From contig JAOTOL010001562.1 in the NCBI GenBank assembly GCA_034440575.1, positions 1,462,001 through 1,526,000 on the forward strand: a stretch of DNA of 64,000 nucleotides, written 5' to 3'. Below the pieces are notes generated by a model that worked only from the letters and a program-made list of their open reading frames with translations, ran no database searches and was not told where the DNA came from. The translations under genes were made by a program, and so were the position numbers. This document shows positions 23,288 through 35,122 of this stretch, one piece after another. Position 1 is the first letter of the stretch. Every line of letters starts with the position of its first letter. The stretch comes from Imbricaverruca yamaguchii. Lineage: Eukaryota; Arthropoda; Thecostraca; Neoverrucidae.

Positions 23288-23890
23288 AGGACTGGCGAGT
23301 GGCGCGCGTGTGTCACGGCGGCAGCGGGGGCTCCAATTTGTTTATGAGCCCTCTAATTTCAGATTGCTTGATTGAACTGCCGACGTGTCGCGGTACATTA
23401 TCTGATTTTGTGCTTTGCCTGGGACGGGAGCGACAATTTTTATTTCGCAGAACGTTGTAGCATTTTGCTTTCATTCCTCACGAACAGTTGTATGTTTGTA
23501 TGTTTGTAGGTATGAATTCCTCATGGCAGTTGCTGAATTTATCTAGTCCGCATCGGTGTCGCTGATGCAGTCGATGATGTACGAGTCAAGTCTACGCTTC
23601 TGAATGCTGAAAATGTTTCTATAGTCGGGGAATGTTACGCTTGTCGCCGAATCCGGGGCAATGGTAGAAAAGTTGCTATAATTATCAGTGCAGCGTTGCT
23701 GTTCGTTGATAAAGCATGAAGTGTTCCCAGTTTATTGTTTTTGACTGGTTGGCTGTACACACCAAGCTTTGCTCTCTCCATCCACCCCTCCCCTCGCTCA
23801 CCGGACATTGGACCCCATACGTCGTTGCTGAACTGTGGAGCCTGACCCCCCAGCCAAAAATTCGTGGCGGCGACCGTGCCTACCGTCAGA
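23288..23890. other. No gene recognised
   Basis: Sequence downstream of hAT copy 2. A short 'gtatgtttgta' duplication lies at about 23490. I could not identify the element's terminal inverted repeat. Confidence 0.35.
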
Positions 23891-23897
23891 TCATCAC

Positions 23898-24540
23898 GGT
23901 CCGTGTACAGCTAGCGATGCTGTAATGTGTGGCTATCTCGAGGTAGTGTGGCGGTGGCTGTAGTGACACACGCTACCACCGGATTTGTTCGGTCCGTGAA
24001 TAGCTAGCGATGCTGTAATGTGTGGCTATCTCGAGGTAGTGTGGCGGTGGCTGTAGTGACACACGCTACCACCGGATTTGTTCGGCCCGTGAACAGCTAG
24101 TGATGCTGTAATGTGTGGCTATCTCGAGGTAGTGTGGCGGTGGCCGTAGTGACAAACGCTACCACAGGATTTGTTCGGCCCGTGAACAGCTAGTGATGCT
24201 GTAATGTGTGGCTATCTCGAGGTAGTGTGGCGGCGGCCGTAGTGACAAACGCTACCACAGGATTTGTTCGGCCCGTGAACAGCTAGTGATGCTGTAATGT
24301 GTGGCTATCTCGAGGTAGTGTGGCGGTGGCTGTAGTGACAAACGCTACCACCGGATTTGTTCGGCCCGTGAACAGCTAGTGATGATGTAAGGTGTGGCTG
24401 TTACGAAGTAGTGTGGTGGATGTAGTGGAAGAAGCGCTACCACCAGATTAGCTTGGTCCGTGTGCAGTTAGGAAGGATGTACCATATGACTGTCATTAGG
24501 TACTGTGGTGGCCGTAGTACACCACTGATACCGTGCTGAC
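23898..24540. repeat. Tandem repeat, 93-bp unit, about 7 copies
   Basis: Units start with ggcccgtgaacagctagtga at 23898, 23991, 24084, 24177, 24270 and 24363, with a degenerate seventh from about 24456. The first six are nearly identical, which indicates recent amplification. Confidence 0.95.
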
Positions 24541-24829
24541 GTGATGTCTTTTGTCACGCAAGATATCTATCTTAATAAGCATGGACGAATAAGGCGTATT
24601 CGCGGTGGAGCTTATGCAAGCCTTGATGGTCGGCTATGCGGAACTTCAGATTATGTCGGCATTGTGTCGTCTTCCCGAGTAACAAACTGCGACAGATCTC
24701 CAGCTAAACTCCAGCGAAGTGCTATATACTCGTGGAGGCGCGTTACACATGTACTACAGTCGCACAAAAGTATGTCCATAGCTGATGTGCATTTTTTGGT
24801 TCCCTGAATATGCAACTTGAATGAAAGAA

Positions 24830-24833
<4 letters not shown>

Positions 24834-24898
<65 letters not shown>

Positions 24899-24948
24899 TA
24901 TGAAGATATATTATATATATTCTTACAGTATATATATATGTATATATA

Positions 24949-24999
<51 letters not shown>

Positions 25000-25000
25000 T
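24834..25000. repeat. (TA)n microsatellites
   Basis: Two long TA runs (about 24834-24890 and 24952-24998) are separated by AT-rich sequence. The 118-aa and 82-aa Tyr/Ile frames here are artefacts of the dinucleotide. Confidence 0.95.
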
Positions 25001-25312
25001 GAATCAACTGTCAAAAACTGCTAGGCTACGACTGTACGCGGGAAATATGCTTAAAAGGAGCGCTGCCGGGGTGCGCTTTCTTCAGCAGCATAGACGTCAC
25101 GCACCAGAGATGGAATTTAAAAGTAGCAAGCAAAACCTGGTAATATAACATTTAGATGGTTTGCCGACAAAGCAATTGCAACGCTCCCATCGAGAGTAGA
25201 GTATTCCCTCAGAGATGCTTGTGCACCTTTGAAATATGTCGAGCACCGTTGAAGGTTAACATGGAGCCATATGGGAAGAGAACCCCTGGAAGTGTTCATG
25301 ACACATGACCAT

Positions 25313-26068
25313 AGGCGCACCGGAGGGGGCAGGGGGCCCCCCCCCATGAGACCAAAGTGCCCTTTTGATCGAAAAGTGCCCTCTTGGCCGGAATTTTCAA
25401 AATTTAGCCCCAAAATCACCTGCCTTATGTGCCCCGCCTGTGCCAAATGTGCTCTTTGGGCCCAAAACTGCCCTTTTGGCCTGAAAGTGACATTCCCCTG
25501 TGCCATTTCCTGTCCTATGCCTGTCCCAATTAGGTGCCATTTTGATCTAAAAGTGCCCTGTGCCCTGCCCTGTACCCTGCCCTGTGCCTTGTGCTGTACC
25601 GTGAACTCCGCCCTGCCCGTGAACTACCCGTGAACTCCATCGCGTTGATTGTTTGACACCTACTCTTGCTGCATCTGGGGTATACAAGAAGCTTTCGTCG
25701 CTATTTTTATTGTGTTACATGTTTGTGTGCATGTCACCTGCCTTCAGGATCATCGCCTTCGTGTCAGCTGTTATCATCCTTTCCAGAAATCCACATCCTG
25801 CGTACTTTTGCATCAAAGGTAAACGGGCAACCTTCATCTCACGACATAATGCATGCAGGCTGCATGTTTTTGGAAACATTATTGTAAATACAAGGGTTCG
25901 GTGCTATAACTTATAGCGTGTCCCATGGAAAATTCACGTCCCTCCCCCCCCCCCCCCGGTCAGCAAACCTTTTATTGTGCCCCAGGCCGCAAAGCGCCCT
26001 TTTGGAGCCGGCCAAGTGCTCTTTTCGGTCCGGGCACCCATGGAAAAATCCTGGGTGCGCGCCTGCAC
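25313..26068. mobile_element. GC-rich non-autonomous element with TGCCCTTTTGG iterations, copy 2
   Basis: It has the same edges as copy 1 (gcgcaccggagggggcagg at left, catggaaaaatcctgggtgc at right) and the same drifting 19-20 bp units at 25355-25500 and 25985-26030. An additional stretch of about 380 bp (25540-25918) with gccctg/gaactc repeats separates the two halves. A poly-C run lies at 25946-25959. Confidence 0.6.
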
Positions 26069-26830
26069 AGGACCTGTTGTAACCAATGGAAAGCGCCACT
26101 GAAAATATTTGCAATTCACCATATATTTTCATGGCTCCCATCTGCTATATCTTTCGCACCCATTGGCTCACACAGCTTGTCAAACGTGAAATTTGATTAT
26201 GTGTGCAGACAGTTGCAAGCTGCTATACGGAAGCAAATAAAAATGAAATGAACACATTTTGTGGTTATTTCACTTGGAGCATAGGAATGAATTATGAGAA
26301 CGTACATCTCCACGTCACAATAGCAATGCCGCTGGATATATCAGGCATAGGTGATAACACTGTGAACTTTTAATCTCAAATCCTTTGTAGACTACTTTAC
26401 CAGACTATAATTTGAGGAGATTTCATCTTAAAATTCCATCATTGTTCACTGCACCTCAGGAGAGAGGGAGAAGTTGGGGAGGGGGTGGGGGTGAAGAAGA
26501 AATTAAGGGGCAAAGAAGGCGGTGATAAATGGAATGGGGTGAAAGAGAGATAAGCACTGTTTATGCACGTGGTGTCGCTACAAGTTAAGCGCGGTGCACA
26601 AACAGATGCAGCTCCAAACCGCACAAGTCACTCAGCCGTGGAGTCTTCATGTGGCTACAATCGAAGGCCTACCCCAGATGCAGCTGGACTACACCGGTTG
26701 GCTTACAGCAGTTGTTGCTGAGCTGACGGACAGGAGGGGCGGGGAAGGGCAGCGAGGGTAGCTGAGGAGAAAGTAATCCTGGCTTAGCCTAGCACCTGCT
26801 GACGTGGACGGCGACCAACTTCAAGATGCC
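26069..26830. other. No gene recognised
   Basis: Non-coding by inspection, with a purine-rich strand at 26456-26555. Confidence 0.4.
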
Positions 26831-26835
26831 TGTCG

Positions 26836-26950
26836 CCTCACAGATCCGCATTACCTATCGTCTGACGGATCCACGTTGCCCCTCGTCTGGCGGATCCGCA
26901 TTGTCTCTCGTCTGGCGGATTCGTTTCTTCCCTCGTTTGACGGATCTGTG
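26836..26950. repeat. Short tandem repeat, 25-bp unit, about 4.5 copies
   Basis: Units of the form cgtctggcggatccgcattg plus five bases repeat with drift. Confidence 0.8.
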
Positions 26951-28082
26951 GCTTTGTCGCAAATGTACGGCTTCCAATAGGAATTGATCGTTATGGACCG
27001 AGAAAGAAAAGTAGGATCTGCATGTAGACCCTTCCCAAAATGTTACTATTTGGTACCGAACTAAATCAGTGCTGCATGGCTGAGCGAGAAAGTGAAGCTT
27101 TGCTATATTGCACGCAAGCAGACAAAAGATGGTCGGAATTCTTGCTGGGGCGGTTTTATAAACCAGGGTTCTATTGCTAACCATAGCTTTTTGCGTGATC
27201 CCTGGCCCCACCACCCGATCCGTGAATTCCAGTTTCACGGGATAATTTTGACCAAGGATTTAACGTATTTGGCGCCATTGTTATATTAAAGACCACGCGT
27301 ATCAGGGGTGTTGATTTGTATCATTTTGTGTGGGCCATGACCCCACCAATGTTGATCTTGCCCCCCATGTTGATTTGGACCCCCCAATAATCTATGCTGT
27401 TTTATGCTTATAAGAAAGTTAAAGGAAGAAAAAAGAAAAACACCGTGCTACATAGAAAACTTAGTTATGCTAACCAGCACATTTTGTACTGTATAGAAAC
27501 ATATTAGGCTTAGATAGTGGACTTCTCGACCCTGAACTCGCCCCACCAAAACGTTGGCTTCGTCCCTTCCTAATGCTAGGCACAAAGGAAACACATTCAC
27601 CCATCGTCATCACAGCTCAGGCAGGCTGTGCTTCGATGCTCTATCAAGGCCGGTGTGTTTTAGCTTGCATATGGGCGCAGAAATATTATATTTAAGCCGT
27701 TGTGTGTTTGTTGGTGTTTGTACTGAGGGGAGGGTGACGATGACGTTGACGATGACGATGACGTCGACAATGACGATGGACCCAAGTAAACTGCATGACA
27801 CTGAAGTCGCATGCTACGACTCACAGTATGTATGTTGGCATGCACGGTGCACTGCTCTTTTGCTCATATGACTTCACCTGTTACTGGACAATTTTTCCCG
27901 TTGGCGAGGACGTTGAATAAACATAAACATGCACATTGTCAAGAAATCGGAATTATTGACATCTGAAAATATAGTGGGCCAAATCCGATAAGTTTTTGGT
28001 TGGTTGGGGGTTGGGGGGGGTCCAGTACACTTCGCGCACCCCACCCCACTCTCTGTTTTTTTAATCGACACCACTGACGCGC

Positions 28083-28088
<6 letters not shown>
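26951..28088. other. No gene recognised
   Basis: It contains a small GATGAC-type repeat at about 27738-27778. The 105-aa and 127-aa frames have no recognisable domain. Confidence 0.4.

Positions 28089-28089
<1 letters not shown>

Positions 28090-28142
<53 letters not shown>
28090..28142. repeat. (TA)n microsatellite
   Basis: An uninterrupted run of about 26 TA units. Confidence 0.95.
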
Positions 28143-28146
<4 letters not shown>

Positions 28147-28599
28147 GGTGTGTCGCCTGAACGGTTTTTCTTATGCATAGTGAAATTATCGTACAGATCA
28201 CCTAAAAAAACTCTGTGGTCGAAACCAAATCGAAATCAAACAATAAACAAAATATGCGACAGGCCGATAAAGAAACAAATTTGCCGATAAAAAATATATT
28301 ATATATATATATATATGTATGTATTTATGCATATACATAATGTATGTATGCAATGCGCTCCAGTATGCGCGTGTGCACGAGAATCTTTGTGACTAGTTAA
28401 GATAACTGAGTAGTGGCGTTGAGTGCAGGCTCCTGACCTGGCCGGCAGAGAGTGCGGCTCTGCAGCCCCCGGCGCGGCCCTGACACGGTACTGAAGAGCC
28501 GCTTACGCCACACACAAGTGGCTCTGGGGATTCCGATGAATGTCCATACATCCGCTATGGTCATGGATTAGTGGCTTTATCCCGAGGTCCGGAGGCCTA

Positions 28600-29362
28600 G
28601 CTGTCGGAAATGATGGCAGGCTCCCGTCAGAGGCTGTGACAGGATCCCCGTTAGAGATGGTAGTGCGCTCCCTGTCAGAGGTGGTGGCGGGCTCCCCGTC
28701 AGAGGTAGTGACGTTCTCCCAGTCAGAGGTGGTGGCAGGCTCCCCATCAGAGGTAGTGACGTTCTCCCAGTCAGAGGTGGTGGCGGGCTCCTCGTCAGAG
28801 GTAGTGACGTTCTCCCAGTCAGAGGTTGTGGCGGGGTCCCCGTCAGAGGTAGTGACGTTCTCCCCGTCAGAGGTGGTGGCGGGCTCCCCGTCAGAGGTAG
28901 TGACGTTCTCCCAATCAGAGGTGGTGGCAGGCTCCACATCAGAGATGGTAGTGCGCCCCCAGTCAGAGGTGGTGGGGGGCTCCTCGTCAGAGGTGGTGGC
29001 GGGCTCCCCGTCAGAGGTAGTGACGTTCTCCCCGTCAGAGGCCGTGGCAGACTCCCCGTCAGAGGTGGTGGCGGGCTCCCCGTCAGAGGTAGTGACGTTC
29101 TCCCAGTCAGAGGTGGTGGCGGGCTCCTCGTCAGAGGTAGTGACGTTCTCCCAGTCAGAGGTTGTGGCGGGCTCCCCGTCAGAGGTAGTGACGTTCTCCC
29201 AGTCAGAGGTGGTGGCGGGCTCCTCGTCAGAGGTAGTGACGTTCTCCCAGTCAGAGGTGGTGGCGGGCTCCTCGTCAGAGGTAGTGACGTTCTCCCAGTC
29301 AGAGGTGGTGGCGGGCTCCTCGTCAGAGGTAGTGACGTTCTCCCAGTCAGAGGTGGTGGCAG
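28600..29362. repeat. Minisatellite, 24-bp unit in 48-bp higher-order pairs, about 30 units
   Basis: Two related 24-bp units alternate: cagaggtggtggcgggctcc-type and cagaggtagtgacgttctcc-type. The unit is in frame, giving a 281-aa plus frame with an alternating SEVVAGSP/SEVVTFSQ octapeptide and minus frames with a Thr/Ser pattern. I call this a repeat rather than a gene, since several frames are equally open and no flanking coding signal is visible. Confidence 0.93.
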
Positions 29363-29427
29363 GCCTTCCTGCGTATCGGGTTTAATGGTATAAATGACGT
29401 TATCTCGGGGGAAACTTTTTACGGCCC

Positions 29428-29517
29428 TTTTGTTTTTTTGGATTTTAAAATAAAAATATTTTTTTTAATTTACACTTTTTTTTTATAAAAAAAAAATATT
29501 TTTTTTGTTTTTTTAAT

Positions 29518-29548
<31 letters not shown>
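29428..29548. repeat. T-rich low-complexity tract
   Basis: Long T runs interrupted by A, lying in the diverged outer part of the IR-A left arm. Confidence 0.9.
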
Positions 29549-30084
29549 GTGTGAATTAAAAGAAGACCAACACAAAAACAAAGTTATAGGGTAAGGAATT
29601 TCTTTAATTCTTAGATGGCGCAGTTGAGTCATAACTAGCGCAGTTGTTTACATAGCTCCCTCGTAGGTTGTTTTGTGCTTAGTTTTATGTCTGTCGCACC
29701 TTGTGTTCGATGTACGTGCGTTTTAGTTTTAGTTGTATTGTATAGTGTTCTGTTGGGGCGTGTCTTTATCATCTGGAAGAAAGATATGGAAATAATAGAT
29801 TGTCAACCAACATGCTTACGTTTCCAAGAGATGAAAATGCATATTAGACCTGGTTGACAGTGAAAAGGACCTGATGGAGTTCATCCGACTAGCCCATCCA
29901 TTTGTTCCAACCACTATACCTCTGATGATTATGATCCTAGCCACGGATGCAGCTGAAAATGTCAGTGTCAACACCTGTCTTTTCTGGTGTCATTCCATGA
30001 ATTAGCCTGCCTATCAGATCTGTATGGTATGGAGTGTTGCATCATGCTTCTCTGGAATGCTAGCTACATTTTGGAGCATTTTAG

Positions 30085-30850
30085 ACATCAAGACACAAAA
30101 GATCAGTGTGACTGAGCCACAAGGGCCCTTCTTGGTTGCACTCTGAACACTCAGCCAGTCGCCCACCAAATCCGTCGATCAGCCCTCCCTGGAATACTGA
30201 AAAGCAAGCCCTCTATTCTTCTAATAATTGCCTAGGTGTTTTTAAATATGTTCAATGTACTGCTACTGACAATGGTTTTTGGCATCTGGTTCCAGTGTTA
30301 TATTACCCTGTTGGTGAAGAAAGACTGTCTTAACCTTGTCCTGCTGTAGTTAACTTTAATTTTGAATTGATGACCTTCAAGTGCATCATTTCTGTTAGAT
30401 TCAAGTATTTACCTAATATGCCCATCCTCCTCACCATGAACAAATTTAAAGACCTCAGTGAGTGCTCCTCTCAACTTTCTATATCTAAGTGAAAACATGT
30501 TCAATTTCTTCAATCTTTCCTCATATGCCAGGTTGCTATGTCATAAACCATTTTTGTAGCCATATTTTGTACTCTCTGAAAGCGAACAATCTTTTTCATA
30601 ACTAGGAGCCAAAGCTTGGACACTGTTCCAAATGTGGCCTGACATGCACAGTAAAGTTTCCTGATGACTTCTTCACTTATATATGATACATTCCTATATA
30701 TTGCCCCAAGTATTCTCAGTGCTTTCTTCCTGGATTCCTTCGTCTGTTCTGATGCCCCCAATCTTGTGTTCAGAATAACACCAAAGTCCTTCTGCTGAGT
30801 CACCGATAGAACTTGGCCGCCATCAAATATGGAGCCTTGATATGCTGCCT
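30085..30850 (-). mobile_element. 5'-truncated CR1/jockey-like LINE fragment (left arm of IR-A)
   Basis: Minus-strand translation gives the part downstream of the reverse transcriptase core: VTQQKDFGVILNTRLGAS, the SEEVIRKLYCA block and QRVQNMATKMV. This matches the better-preserved copies at 33396-34920 and 54004-55066. It carries frameshifts and ends. Its 5' truncation (near 30835) and 3' end match the right-arm copy at 36920-37690, so it was present before the arms were duplicated. Confidence 0.85.
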
Positions 30851-30922
30851 ACTTTATCTTCATATCTTATCTTTGTATAGCTAAATAAAGAATCAGTTCA
30901 ATTAGTTTGATGCCACTTCTAT

Positions 30923-31363
30923 TCACATAAATTTTAACACGACCATCATCAGCAAACTGGGACTGGAGCAGGACAGCCTTGCCGTCGTTGCCGGCTTCGT
31001 CCCTACAAAATGAGGCGTCAATACATTGCTTGGATGTCCGACGTCTGAATCAACAGAAGCACTCCTGGCCGTTGTGTTCAGCTCTTGGTTAATCACCATC
31101 GGTCGCGGCGGGAGCTGCATGCCACATACGTGGTTGAGGGCGATGTCAAACCAGTTCAATTCTGATGTCTGCTTCATCATGGACTCAACCTGCACAGGCA
31201 ACACCAGCATCGTGAGACCTGGGGTGGGCGTCATTAGTAGCCGGCAGCCGAAGCTAGGGAGTGTGGCTAGGTGTGTGAGACGGAGGCTGACTCGAGTTAG
31301 GCTGCATGTGCGCATTGGCTGGTTGCGCAAGAACTCTGCTCGGCAGAGCGCAGGGGCAGGCAT
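30923..31363 (-). other. Unrecognised open frame duplicated in both IR-A arms
   Basis: A 146-aa frame with no domain that I recognise; its centre reads VESMMKQTSELNWFDIAL and VLTPHFVGTKPATTARL. The mirrored right-arm version (about 36480-36907, plus) keeps much of the same residue order but changes frame once before QFQFADVGRVKIHVNRSG. Conservation of reading frame between arms could be due simply to recent duplication. It may be part of the element that makes up the arms. Coding status is unresolved. Confidence 0.3.
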
Positions 31364-31479
31364 CTAGGCAGGTCCGCCATCATGTCACCAGGCAGCGATA
31401 GGATGTCCACCCTCCACTGCCGGCCATGTCACCGTCTCTGCTGTGTGTCGTGTCGTGTCACTCGGTTCTGCCCTTTGTA

Positions 31480-31790
31480 ACCGTGTTTGCTGTAGCCACC
31501 GTGGCCAGGGGCGGACTGGCGGCGCTTCCTGTGTTGCCCGTTCTGGCGGCACTTTGCATTGGTTTCATGCCGCCAGATCCTGCCGTTTTGTTGACGTGTT
31601 TTGCTGCTGCCACTGTGACCACTGACGGGTTGGCGGCGCTCCCTGTCGGCCCGTCTTGGCGGCGCTTGACTCTGCCGTCGTATCGCCCGATCCCACTGTC
31701 CTGTTGGCGTGTTTGCTGCTGCCGCTGTGACCAGGGGCAGACAAGCTGCGCGCCCGTCCTCGCGGCACTTGACACTGCTACCGGCTCTGG
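31480..31790. repeat. Three imperfect tandem units of about 112 bp (IR-A left arm)
   Basis: Related blocks around gccactgtgaccactgacgg start near 31497, 31610 and 31722. The mirror is at about 35990-36300. Confidence 0.7.
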
Positions 31791-32719
31791 CACTGCCATG
31801 AAACAGGTGTGGCGTATGTCATTTCATTGTTGCTCATGAGGCCTATGATCATTGGTTTGAAAGAACGATATGCAAAGTATCTGCTCCACGAACTTCGATT
31901 GTGATCCTTCATTCATGCTCTGAATCGGAAACAGCACATAAGCCGACTAGGTCGACTACGCGGACGTGTAGGAGTGTTTTGAATCATCCAGGTCTAGTTC
32001 TGAACGCATTGTTCGGGAATGCCGCCGATACATGCCTGACCGCTTTTAGCACCCCATGTCTGACCGCTTTCCAGTCCATCCGCGGAATGTAACCTCCGAA
32101 CTAGAGTGAAATTTTACATACTTTTGGGATGGGTCAACCCCCGCTTGCGACTGGCGCGAGCCCACCTCCCCAATCCATAGGCCTTCCTGTTACCTCCAGG
32201 CATTGCTCTCCCAAATTGTTTTCTGGAAGTTCCACCCATGTTGCTGAGATGATACGAAGGCTCACAGATGCCCCCATAAAAGGAATGTCTGCCTCTCACG
32301 TGCTCCCTATTGTTAAAAAGAAACGATTGTCCCCTTCCTTGCCTCCTATATCATGGGCACTGCCGCATATAGAGGGGTTAAAAGGGCTTTCGGTCAATTA
32401 ATTTAGGCATGCAGCATCATAAGCCCAATGCTAAATTTGAGGTACCCTAAGGGACTCGACCCCCTCCCCACCTTATTCCATCATGGCGACGACCACACTT
32501 CAGATGTGTTCTGAGAATTTCGCTGCATTTCGCCGCGGTAAAATGCTAATTCTCTACCATATTTGACCTGTCCTACCTCGCTTTGTACGTTCTTCCTGGT
32601 ATAATATGTGTATACAAGGTACTGGAGATCCCCTCCGGGACTATGACGCTCTAAGTTTTGCACCTGCACCTCTTAAATCCTCATTTTATCCCCGTACTAT
32701 GCATACGCTGCGTATATTC

Positions 32720-33395
32720 AGATCAGAACAGACCAAGGAATCCAGAAAGAAGGCATTGAAAATGCTCCGGGGCAATAAATAGGAATGTATCATACAGAAG
32801 TGAGGAAGTGATCAGGAAGCATTACTGTGCATACGTCAGGCCACATTTGGAATACTGCATCCAAGCTTGATCACCTAGCTATGAAAAAGATTGTTGGCTT
32901 TTAGAGACAGTACAAAGAGGGCTACAAAAATGGTTAATGGCATAAGCAACCTGGCATATGAGGAAGGATTGAAGAAATTGAATATGTTTTAACTTAGATA
33001 TAGAAGGCTGAGAGATCTCATCGAGGTCTTTAAATTTGTCCATGGTCTGGAGAGGTGATACCTTGGGAAATGTTTTAATTGAGCAGAAATGATGCAATTA
33101 GAGGTCATAAATTCAAAATTAAAGTTAACCACATCAGAACAAGGTTAAGGCAAACTTTCTTCACCAACAGGGTAGTGGAACACTGGAACCAGCTGCCAGA
33201 AAACATTGTCAGTAGCAGCACATTGAACATCTTTAAAAACAGCATAGACAATCATTATAAGAATAGAGTGCTTGCTTTTCAGTATTACAGGGAGGGCTGA
33301 CTGACATATTTGTTGGGCAACTGGTTCAGTGTACAGAGTGCAACCAAGAAGGGCCCTTGTGGCTCATAGTTGCACTAATCTTTTACATATTTGTA
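32720..33395 (+). mobile_element. LINE fragment, 3' part
   Basis: This fragment begins at the C-terminal region (cagaacagaccaagg...) and includes the conserved end LRQTFFTNRVVEHWNQLPEN. It stops near 33390 without the octamer tail. Together with 33396-34920 it lies between two TATTC copies (32715-32719 and 34921-34925), so the two fragments may have entered as one unit or as one insertion into another. Confidence 0.75.
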
Positions 33396-34920
33396 TGTAT
33401 AATATTTTGTAGATCAGTTTTACAGAATGAAATTCCAACCCATTGGAAAAGGGCAAATGTAGTTCCTATTTTCAAGAAAGGAGAAAGAGGGAAAGTTGAA
33501 AACTATAGGCCAGTAAGTCTCACATCCCTAGTCTGCAAGGTACTTGAATAAATTATCAAGGATAGAATAGTTAGTTATCTGGAAGTTATTCCAGTTATCT
33601 GGAAGGTAGCAGATTGATTCAAGATACTCAACATGGGTTTAGAAAAGGACGATCGTGTCTCACAAACCTCTTGGACTTTTTTAACTTCGCCACAGACCAA
33701 TTTGATCAGGGAAATCAGGTTGCTGTAGCATATCTTGACTTTAGTAAGGCCTTTGACAAATACCCCATAAACGGTTAATGATACAGCTTCAGTCCCATGG
33801 TATTGCAGGTAGCATCTTAAAATGGATAGAGTTGTGGCTTTCAGATAGACAGCAAAGAGTGATGCTAAATGGTGCAAAGTCATCATGGCAAAATCTTCTT
33901 AGTGGAGTCCCCCAGGGGTCAGTACTGGGGCCACTACTGTTCATTATATTTGTAAATAACATTGAAAGTGGCCTAAGCAGCCAAGTTTTGAAATTTGCGG
34001 ATGATTTGGAGGTCTTTAGGGCAATAACAGGTCAAGATGAGCATATTTCGCTGCAAAAAGACTTAGACGAACTTGTGAAGTGGTCCGAAGAAAGGCAATT
34101 GAAATTTAATTTTGATAAGTGCAAAATCATGCATGTAGGTAAGCAGCATATGAAGGCTCCATTCTTGATGGGTGGCCAAGTGCTATCAGTGACTCAATAG
34201 GAGAAGGATTTAGGTGTTATTCTAAACACAAAACTGGGGGCATCAGAACAGACCATGGAAGCCAGGAAGAAGGCACTGAGAATGCTCGGGGCAATAAATA
34301 GGAATGTATCATACAGTCATCAGGAAGCTTTACTGTGCATACGTCAGGCCACATTTGGAATACTGCATCCAAGCTTGGTCTCCTAGCTATGAAAAAGATT
34401 GTTGGCTTTTAGAGAGAGTACAAAAGAGGGCTACAAAAATGGTTAATGGCATAAGCAACCTGGCGTATGAGGAAAGATTGAAGAAATTGATTATGTTTTC
34501 ACTTAGATATAGAAGGCTGGGAGGAGATGTCATCGAGGTCTTTAAACTGTCCATGGTCTGGAGAGGGATACCTTGGGGAAATGTTTTAATTGAACAGAAA
34601 TGATGCAATTAGGGGTCATAAATTCAAAATTAAAGTTAACCACAGCAGAACAAGGTTAAGGCAAACTTTCTTCACCAACAGGGTAGTAGAACACTGGAAC
34701 CAGCTGCCAGAAAACATTGTCAGTAGCAGCACATTGAACATCTTTAAAAACAGCATAGACAATCATTATAAGAATAAAGGGCTTGCTTTTCAGTATTACA
34801 GGGAGGGCTGATTGATAGATTTGGTGGGCAACTGGTTCAGTGTACAGAGTGCAACCAAGAAGGGCCCTTGTGGCTCATAGTTGCACTAATATTTTATGTC
34901 TTTATGTCTTTATGTCTTTA
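33396..34920 (+). pseudogene. CR1/jockey-like LINE, reverse transcriptase to 3' end, most complete copy
   Basis: Non-LTR retrotransposon ORF2 from the reverse-transcriptase fingers to the end. Visible blocks in order are HWKRANVVPIFKKGERG and NYRPVSLTSLVCKVLE (33440-33550), LDFSKAFDK (about 33738, the motif with the first catalytic Asp), GVPQGSVLGPLLF (about 33905), FADD (about 33998, the catalytic pair), then the thumb/C-terminal part to NQLPENIVSSSTLNIFKNS. Several frameshifts and stops occur (for example at 33549, 33770 and 34198). There is no 5' endonuclease domain. The 3' end is three TTTATGTC octamers (34893-34920), as expected for CR1-type elements that end in a short tandem repeat rather than poly(A). 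It is dead. Confidence 0.88.
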
Positions 34921-35122
34921 TATTCGACAGTGTGTTAGCGGCTTGGCCCGTATTAAGTGGCACCCTTGATGACGTCCTGTAAGGACCTGCGCAGAAAGCT
35001 GCGTAGTAGGGATGACGCCACCTCGTATATATCGCCTTGGTACAACCAAGGCGCTTTCTGCGCAGAGTCCTTACATGACGCCATCAGGGGTACCACTTAA
35101 TACGGGCCAAGCCGCTAACACG
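34921..35122. repeat. Axis of palindrome IR-A
   Basis: The sequence from cgacagtgtgttagcggc to gcgcagaaagc (34926-34999) pairs with 35051-35118, leaving about 50 bp of loop. The TATTC at 34921 continues the left arm interrupted at 32719. Confidence 0.9.

Noticed and set aside
24651..25148. 118-aa and 82-aa Tyr/Ile-rich frames resembling membrane proteins
   Set aside because: They are translations of (TA)n microsatellites.
28540..29385. 281-aa Ser/Val/Glu repeat protein
   Set aside because: It is a direct translation of the 24-bp array. Several other frames are open too, and no promoter, splice or flanking coding evidence is visible.
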